Origin: Burkholderiales bacterium
Lineage (GTDB): Bacteria > Pseudomonadota > Gammaproteobacteria > Burkholderiales > SHXO01
DNA: 45,504 nt
Reading direction: 5' to 3'
NCBI GenBank assembly: GCA_020854105.1
Contig: JADZGB010000041.1
Location: forward strand, 66,809-112,312
Part shown: positions 43,237 to 45,504 of the stretch, in pieces
Layout: each line of letters starts with the position of its first letter
Position numbering within the stretch: position 1 is the first letter of the stretch
The notes under the pieces: model-generated
Told to the model about the DNA's origin: nothing
The model's database searches: none
What the model saw: only the letters and a program-made list of their open reading frames with translations
Position numbers and translations under genes: made by a program

Positions 43237-44961
43237 ATGGCACAAGAGCCGCCTGACTCGAAGCAGCCCGAATTACCTTTACCTTTTCCCGAGCTCGCTT
43301 CCGACTTGCCGCTGTTGCCGGTTCGCATGCTCAACGAGTACCAGTATTGTCCGCGTCTAGCCTATCTGGAGTGGGTACAGGGAGAATGGGCGGAATCGTC
43401 CGACACAGTGGAAGGGCGTCGTGCGCATCGGCGTGTAGATAAGCCGGCTGGAAATCTGCCTGCTCCGGAAGATATGTCCGAATCCGACCGGCTACATGTA
43501 CGATCGATCACACTGTCTAGCAATCGGCTCGGCCTGATTGCCAAAGTCGATCTGATCGAGGGTAAGGACGGCGAGGTCGTGCCCGTAGACTACAAGCGGG
43601 GCAAGCGACCGCATGTGCAGGCAGGAGCCTACGAGCCGGAGCGCGTGCAGGTGTGTGCGCAGGGCCTCGTCCTGGAGGAGCACGGTTATACCTGTCCGCA
43701 TGGCGTGTTGTATTTCGCCGGCAGTAAAGAGCGCGTCACGGTTTCTTTCGATGAAGACTTGCGCCGACTCACGCGCAATGCCATCGACGGTGTTCGACTC
43801 ATTGCCGCCGGCGGACAGATACCACAGCCTCTTGCCGACAGCCCCAAGTGCCCGCGTTGCTCCCTCGTTGGCATCTGTTTGCCTGATGAAGTCAACTTCC
43901 TGAAGCGCCAGGAGACGCCGCCGCGCACGCTCGCCATTGCCCGCGATGAAGCAATGCCAATCTATGTCCAGGCGCGAGGGGCAAAGGTGGCGAAGAAGGG
44001 CGAAGTCCTCGAAGTATCGATCGACGATGCAAAAACCGCCACTGCTCGTCTCGATGAGGTTTCTCAACTTGTTTTAATGGGGAATGTATATGTAACCACG
44101 CCATGTCTGCACGAACTGATGCAGCGTGAGATCCCCGTTACCTGGCATAGTTTCGGTGGATGGTTCATGGGCCATACCATTGGCACTGGCCACAAGAACG
44201 TTGAAGTACGCACTGCGCAGTACAAAGCGAGCTTCGACTCGGCCACCTGCATGCGGATCGCGCGCGGACTGGTGGTTGCCAAGATTCAGAACTGTCGAAC
44301 GCTGTTGCGGCGCAACTGGAAGGTCGGCGATGCACCTGAGGTTTTGCTCGATGAATTTAAGCGTGATATCGACCAGGCAAGGCGGGTTGGTACCTTGTCG
44401 GAATTGCTGGGTGTAGAGGGGAACTCCGCCGCTCGCTATTTCAGATCGTTCTCGAACATGATTAGCCGGACCGACGGCGGTGAGGAACTTCCTTTCGATT
44501 TCGACAAGCGCTATCGCCGACCACCCGCCGATCCGGTAAATGCACTCCTGTCGTTCTCTTACAGCTTGCTTGTTCGGTCGTGGACCGTAACGCTCAGCAG
44601 TGTCGGATTCGACCCCTACCGTGGCTTCTATCATCAGCCTCGCTACGGGCGGCCGGCGCTTGCACTGGATCTCATGGAGCCATTTCGCCCGCTGATTGCG
44701 GATTCCAGCGTTATCCAGGCGATCAACAACGGCGAGCTGAAGCCGACGGATTTCATTTCATCTGCAGGCAGTGTCGCGCTCGATGCAGACGGACGCAAAC
44801 GCTTCATCGCGACTTTCGAGAGGCGATTGAGCCACGAGGTGACGCATCCACTGTTCGGTTACAAGGTCTCCTATCGTCGTCTTCTAGAGCTGCAGGCACG
44901 CTTGCTCACCCGTTACCTGCTCGGTGAACTACAAGAGTATCCGAATTTTGTGACACGATGA
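43237..44961 (+). CDS. cas4-cas1: Cas4-Cas1 fusion (CRISPR adaptation nuclease-integrase)
   Basis: The 574-aa protein joins Cas4 (about residues 25-235) to Cas1 (about 245-574). Cas4 has the first cluster Cys in LNEYQYCPRLAYLEW, nuclease residues in VVPVDYKRGKRPHVQAGAYE and the last cluster Cys in SPKCPRCSLVGIC, so the Fe-S site is intact. Cas1 keeps its catalytic Glu in LLGVEGNSAARYF (about 393), His in GFDPYRGFYHQPRYGRPALA (about 465) and Asp in LDLMEPFRPLIAD. Cas4 selects PAM-bearing prespacers and Cas1 integrates them; this fusion is typical of type I-G. The ATG at 43237 lacks a close ribosome site (AAGGAG lies 21 nt away), and an in-frame TAA just upstream rules out earlier starts. cas2 follows 3 bp later. 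Confidence 0.95.
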   Translation: MAQEPPDSKQPELPLPFPELASDLPLLPVRMLNEYQYCPRLAYLEWVQGEWAESSDTVEGRRAHRRVDKPAGNLPAPEDMSESDRLHVRSITLSSNRLGLIAKVDLIEGKDGEVVPVDYKRGKRPHVQAGAYEPERVQVCAQGLVLEEHGYTCPHGVLYFAGSKERVTVSFDEDLRRLTRNAIDGVRLIAAGGQIPQPLADSPKCPRCSLVGICLPDEVNFLKRQETPPRTLAIARDEAMPIYVQARGAKVAKKGEVLEVSIDDAKTATARLDEVSQLVLMGNVYVTTPCLHELMQREIPVTWHSFGGWFMGHTIGTGHKNVEVRTAQYKASFDSATCMRIARGLVVAKIQNCRTLLRRNWKVGDAPEVLLDEFKRDIDQARRVGTLSELLGVEGNSAARYFRSFSNMISRTDGGEELPFDFDKRYRRPPADPVNALLSFSYSLLVRSWTVTLSSVGFDPYRGFYHQPRYGRPALALDLMEPFRPLIADSSVIQAINNGELKPTDFISSAGSVALDADGRKRFIATFERRLSHEVTHPLFGYKVSYRRLLELQARLLTRYLLGELQEYPNFVTR

Positions 44962-44964
44962 GAT

Positions 44965-45258
44965 ATGGACGAGCATCTTTACGTCGTGACATACGACATC
45001 GGCGATTCCAAGCGTTGGCGAGCTGTCTATAGTCTTATGAATGGATATGGAGAATGGCTTCAACTTTCCGTATTCCAGTGCCGTTTGTCCAGAAGAAGGC
45101 ATGCGGAACTCATCGCTACGCTCGACAACATCATCGACTCGGTGAACGATCATGTGGTGATAGTTGACCTGGGGTTGGCAGAGAACGTCGAACCTAAAGT
45201 TGTGAGCCTTGGAAAGGCGGCGTTTACGCCGATTGCGCGGCAACCGATCATTGTCTGA
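44965..45258 (+). CDS. cas2: CRISPR adaptation protein Cas2
   Basis: The 97-aa product has the Cas2 ferredoxin-like fold signature: LYVVTYDIGDSKRWRAVYSL, with the conserved Asp11, then GEWLQLSVFQCRLSRRRHAE and VVIVDLGLAENVEPKVVSLG. It forms the dimeric core of the Cas1-Cas2 integrase. Length is normal. Its ATG lies 3 bp after the cas4-cas1 stop. The array leader follows directly, so cas2 is the last gene of the locus. Confidence 0.96.
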   Translation: MDEHLYVVTYDIGDSKRWRAVYSLMNGYGEWLQLSVFQCRLSRRRHAELIATLDNIIDSVNDHVVIVDLGLAENVEPKVVSLGKAAFTPIARQPIIV

Positions 45259-45468
45259 GGTCATCTGCCGTACTGAGACGCGAGCGCTCGGGTGACAAGC
45301 GAATTCTGGTGAAGCGCTCGCAGTTGTCCTGCTCCTTAACAATCAGGGATTTGCAAGTTTGATGAGCCGCGTGCTAGGCTCATCTGCGGCCTCCCATGTG
45401 GCCGACGACAAGCAGCGCTCGTGGATGACTTCCGAGATGCGCTTGAGATAACGCGATGCGGGCAGGCT
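45259..45468 (+). promoter_or_regulatory. CRISPR leader
   Basis: This is the 210-bp non-coding stretch between cas2 and the first repeat. It holds TTAACAATCAGGGATTTGCA (45337-45356), an AT-richer block where a promoter for the array could lie, and a perfect inverted repeat GATGAGCC-GCGTGCTA-GGCTCATC (45361-45384). The arm GATGAGCC and the following GCGGCCTC (45386-45393) both occur, joined together, in the CRISPR repeat itself (45481-45496). Position next to cas2 and just ahead of the repeat makes the leader assignment likely. Confidence 0.65.
45361..45384. promoter_or_regulatory. Perfect 8-bp inverted repeat in the leader
   Basis: GATGAGCC and GGCTCATC enclose the 8-nt loop GCGTGCTA. The left arm is identical to eight bases inside the CRISPR repeat. 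It could be a binding site for adaptation proteins or a regulator, or a degenerate repeat with an insertion. Confidence 0.55.
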
Positions 45469-45504
45469 GTTTTCCGCGGCGATGAGCCGCGGCCTCATTG
45501 AAGC
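45469..45504 (+). CRISPR. First 36-bp CRISPR repeat; array continues beyond the window
   Basis: The last 36 bases begin GTTTTCCGCGGCGATGAGCC and end GCGGCCTCATTGAAGC. They contain a perfect hairpin CCGCGGC-GATGA-GCCGCGG (45474-45492) and the ATTGAA(G/A)C-type 3' end common to type I repeats, which would be the 5' handle of the crRNA. Length and position after cas2 and the leader fit a leader-end repeat. Only one copy is visible, so the call rests on these features rather than on repetition. Confidence 0.75.

Noticed and set aside
43149-43334. A - strand frame for a Cys-rich 61-aa peptide (CCGCTCDLLLLCNACGG)
   Set aside because: It starts inside the cas4 coding region on the opposite strand, has no ribosome site or promoter that I can see, and its Cys content follows from GCA/ACA-rich sequence in the gap.

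Overview
The window comes from a high-GC proteobacterium, probably a betaproteobacterium or a close gammaproteobacterial relative. This rests on a distal flg operon in the order flgE-F-G-H-I-J-K-L with P- and L-ring genes (a Gram-negative flagellum), on mfd lying near ispD-ispF (an order I recall from Betaproteobacteria), and on strong G/C preference at third codon positions. No rRNA or tRNA gene was recognised, so the taxonomy is inference.

Layout. (1) 1-7551: rod, hook, ring and hook-filament junction genes on the + strand, tightly packed, with an extra 62-codon ORF between flgF and flgG and a FlgJ that lacks the muramidase domain. A 6 x 16 bp tandem repeat follows flgL. (2) 7770-15905: an accessory island. 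A caspase-fold protease gene and a giant lipase-lipase-CHAT-TPR gene run on the - strand, diverging from a lipoprotein gene and a 62-aa ORF. (3) 15971-18160: three co-directional - strand genes for a PEBP/YbhB-like protein, a SLOG/LOG-like protein and a membrane-anchored TIR protein. (4) 18385-27994: mfd (-), then a thiolase/acyl-CoA ligase pair with a broken third gene, enclosed by two direct copies of an intergenic repeat, then ispD, ispF, thpR and a GhrA-like reductase. (5) 28066-29163: a second TIR protein, with a discoidin-like C-terminus (-). (6) 29300-33646: aldehyde dehydrogenase, PNPOx-fold flavoprotein, a ThDP enzyme and a small secreted coiled-coil protein. (7) 33886-45504: a WYL regulator and a type I-G (formerly I-U) CRISPR-Cas locus: cas3 (helicase then HD), csx17, csb1, csb2, cas4-cas1 fusion, cas2, leader and the first 36-bp repeat, which ends exactly at the window edge.

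How the parts fit. The cas genes carry all parts of an adaptive immune system: interference complex (Csx17, Csb1, Csb2), nuclease-helicase (Cas3), adaptation (Cas4-Cas1, Cas2) and array. Four of the cas genes overlap by ATGA. A 33-codon ORF with a strong Shine-Dalgarno just before cas3 looks like the two ends of a deleted csb3/csx14-type gene. Regions 2, 3 and 5 hold several domains typical of bacterial counterparts of eukaryotic innate immunity (caspase, CHAT, lipase, TIR, SLOG). The best candidates for an undescribed system are the caspase plus lipase-CHAT operon with its divergent lipoprotein, and the TIR-SLOG-PEBP gene set, which is reminiscent of Thoeris signalling without the usual effector. 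All functions are inferred from sequence motifs recognised by eye; no searches were run.
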